This document shows, in pieces, positions 5,481 through 5,552 of a stretch of 5,552 nucleotides of DNA (position 1 is the stretch's first letter; every line of letters begins with the position of its first letter). Where the stretch lies: NCBI GenBank assembly GCA_946999025.1, contig CAMQBP010000145.1, positions 1-5,552 of the forward strand, given 5' to 3'. Under the pieces are notes generated by a model that worked only from the letters and a program-made list of their open reading frames with translations, did not search any database and was not told the DNA's origin. The stretch is from an uncultured Prevotella sp. (GTDB lineage Bacteria > Bacteroidota > Bacteroidia > Bacteroidales > Bacteroidaceae). The translations under genes and the position numbers were made by a program.

Positions 5481-5552
5481 AGCGGCAAACGAGACTTGAA
5501 CTCGCGACCCCAACCTTGGCAAGGTTGTGCTCTACCAACTGAGCTATTGCCG
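5481..5552 (-). tRNA. tRNA-Gly (anticodon GCC), cut by window edge
   Basis: Read on the minus strand, this folds as a cloverleaf with D arm GCTC/GAGC, anticodon stem CAACC/GGTTG, loop TTGCCAA (anticodon GCC) and T arm GCGAG-TTCAAGT-CTCGT. The 3' acceptor half TTGCCGC and discriminator T are present. The first base of the 5' acceptor strand would lie at 5553, outside the window. All visible bases match the second Gly gene at 5151-5223. It is the first tRNA of the array in transcription order. CCA is not encoded. Confidence 0.95.

Overview
The window looks like chromosomal DNA of a member of the Bacteroidota, most likely Bacteroidales and Prevotella-like. The evidence is the minus-strand gene order ssb - gldE - 4'-phosphopantetheinyl transferase, a GldE-type CNNM/CBS protein, Bacteroidota-style lipoprotein and membrane-protein genes, and starts without recognisable Shine-Dalgarno sequences. 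Every gene I can support lies on the minus strand, so transcription runs from position 5552 towards position 1.

Right end (about 5151-5552): a tRNA array read in the order Gly(GCC), Leu(CAG), Leu(GAG), Gly(GCC). The two Gly genes are identical over the part visible, and the first is cut by the window edge one base short of its 5' end. A run of eight T follows the last tRNA.

Centre (2172-5122): a compact cluster of a conserved unknown protein (184 aa), the single-stranded DNA-binding protein Ssb, the membrane protein GldE and a phosphopantetheinyl transferase. Gaps are 28 nt, a 4-nt overlap, and 2 nt, so the last three genes at least should form one transcription unit. Functions are mixed (DNA maintenance, inner-membrane CBS-domain protein, carrier-protein activation), and the order appears to be a lineage habit rather than a pathway.

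Left part (1-2171): base composition becomes markedly AT-rich directly after the transferase stop codon. It holds a gene remnant lacking its 5' end, with two in-frame stops and one frameshift (about 1528-2156). It then holds a small two-helix membrane protein whose ATG overlaps the remnant's last codons, a 14-bp hairpin, an unrecognised lipoprotein gene, and two tiny overlapping ORFs among inverted repeats. This half reads as accessory DNA. The most economical but unproven reading is a decayed effector or polymorphic-toxin tail followed by an immunity-like membrane protein and a lipoprotein. I see no intact novel system, CRISPR array or complete mobile element.
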